6,728 nt of DNA, taken from positions 1-6,728 of the forward strand of contig CAJMQQ010000088.1 of assembly GCA_905215625.1 (NCBI GenBank). The letters are read 5' to 3'. A program made the position numbers and the translations under genes. This stretch comes from an uncultured bacterium (GTDB lineage: Bacteria; Bacillota; Clostridia; Lachnospirales; Lachnospiraceae). Under the pieces are notes generated by a model. The model was not told the origin of the DNA, made no database searches, and saw only the letters and a program-made list of their open reading frames with translations. Shown piece after piece: positions 6,641-6,728 of the stretch (positions within the stretch are counted from its first letter, which is position 1; each line of letters starts with the position of its first letter).

Positions 6641-6728
6641 ATGGCGGATAAATTTCAAAATGTAGGAACATTTGATTTAGGAATGATTGGTGGAAGAAGT
6701 GCTCAGGGTGGCAATGCTCAGAGATTTG
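6641..6728 (+). CDS. Probable major capsid protein, N-terminal fragment (cut by window edge)
   Basis: The first 29 codons of a gene running off the right edge. The peptide starts MADKFQNVGTFDLGMIGG and continues glycine- and serine-rich. The fragment is too short for a family match; the call rests on position. After portal, minor head, DUF2213 protease/scaffold and decoration protein, the next gene is nearly always the major capsid protein (often the DUF2184 group in phages with this gene set). The perfect AGGAGG ahead of it suits a highly translated gene. Confidence 0.6.
   Translation, partial: MADKFQNVGTFDLGMIGGRSAQGGNAQRF

Larger units (their letters stand above)
1..6728 (+). mobile_element. 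Tailed-phage / prophage packaging and head-assembly module (partial)
   Basis: Every gene in the window is a phage morphogenesis gene or lies between two of them, in the canonical order small terminase, large terminase, portal, minor head protein, prohead protease with scaffold, decoration protein, capsid protein. All are on one strand and tightly coupled. Both edges cut through the element: no integrase, attachment site, lysis or tail gene is visible, so its state (intact prophage, remnant or free phage) cannot be told. The reading frames are all open with no frameshift or premature stop, so this module looks functional. The host is inferred to be a low-GC Gram-positive bacterium, probably a clostridium. 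Confidence 0.93.

Overview
The window is one stretch of a tailed-phage (Caudoviricetes) genome or, more likely, an integrated prophage: the packaging and head-assembly module, transcribed entirely on the + strand. Moderate GC, strong AGGAGG-type ribosome binding sites, ATG starts and the look of the proteins (KGG-motif small terminase, DUF1073-type portal, DUF2213-type prohead protease) point to a low-GC Gram-positive host, most probably a gut clostridial lineage such as Lachnospiraceae. The host call is inference; no host chromosomal gene is present.

Layout: a 57-base leader with a short perfect inverted repeat (7-28), then small terminase (58-558), large terminase (533-1831), portal (1831-3291), Mu F-like minor head protein with a long C-terminal extension (3292-4683), an 84-residue protein of unknown function (4680-4934), a prohead protease fused in frame to a scaffold-like tail (4937-6115), a probable head decoration/cement protein (6115-6624), and the first 29 codons of what is by position the major capsid protein (6641 to the window edge). 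All genes overlap or lie within 16 bases of each other (26-base overlap, TAATG, TAAATG, ATGA, 2-base gap, TAATG, 16-base gap), so this is one translationally coupled operon. No terminator and no convincing internal promoter are seen.

How it works together: the small terminase recognises phage DNA and loads the large terminase, which cuts the concatemer and pumps DNA by ATP hydrolysis through the portal. The portal, minor head protein, scaffold and capsid protein co-assemble a procapsid; the protease then removes scaffold and itself, and the decoration protein stabilises the expanded shell.

Most of the window is an ordinary head module. The parts worth a second look are: (1) an in-frame internal start with its own ribosome binding site inside the protease gene (ATG 5504), which would give a separate scaffold product nested in the protease gene as in lambda C/Nu3; (2) the C-terminal extension of the minor head protein, which looks like an exchangeable, possibly toxin-like domain and is followed directly by an overlapping small gene of unknown role; (3) a drop in GC across those two elements followed by a sharp rise in the protease gene; (4) alternative hairpins in the leader. 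I see no strong evidence for a wholly new system; item 2 is the best lead.
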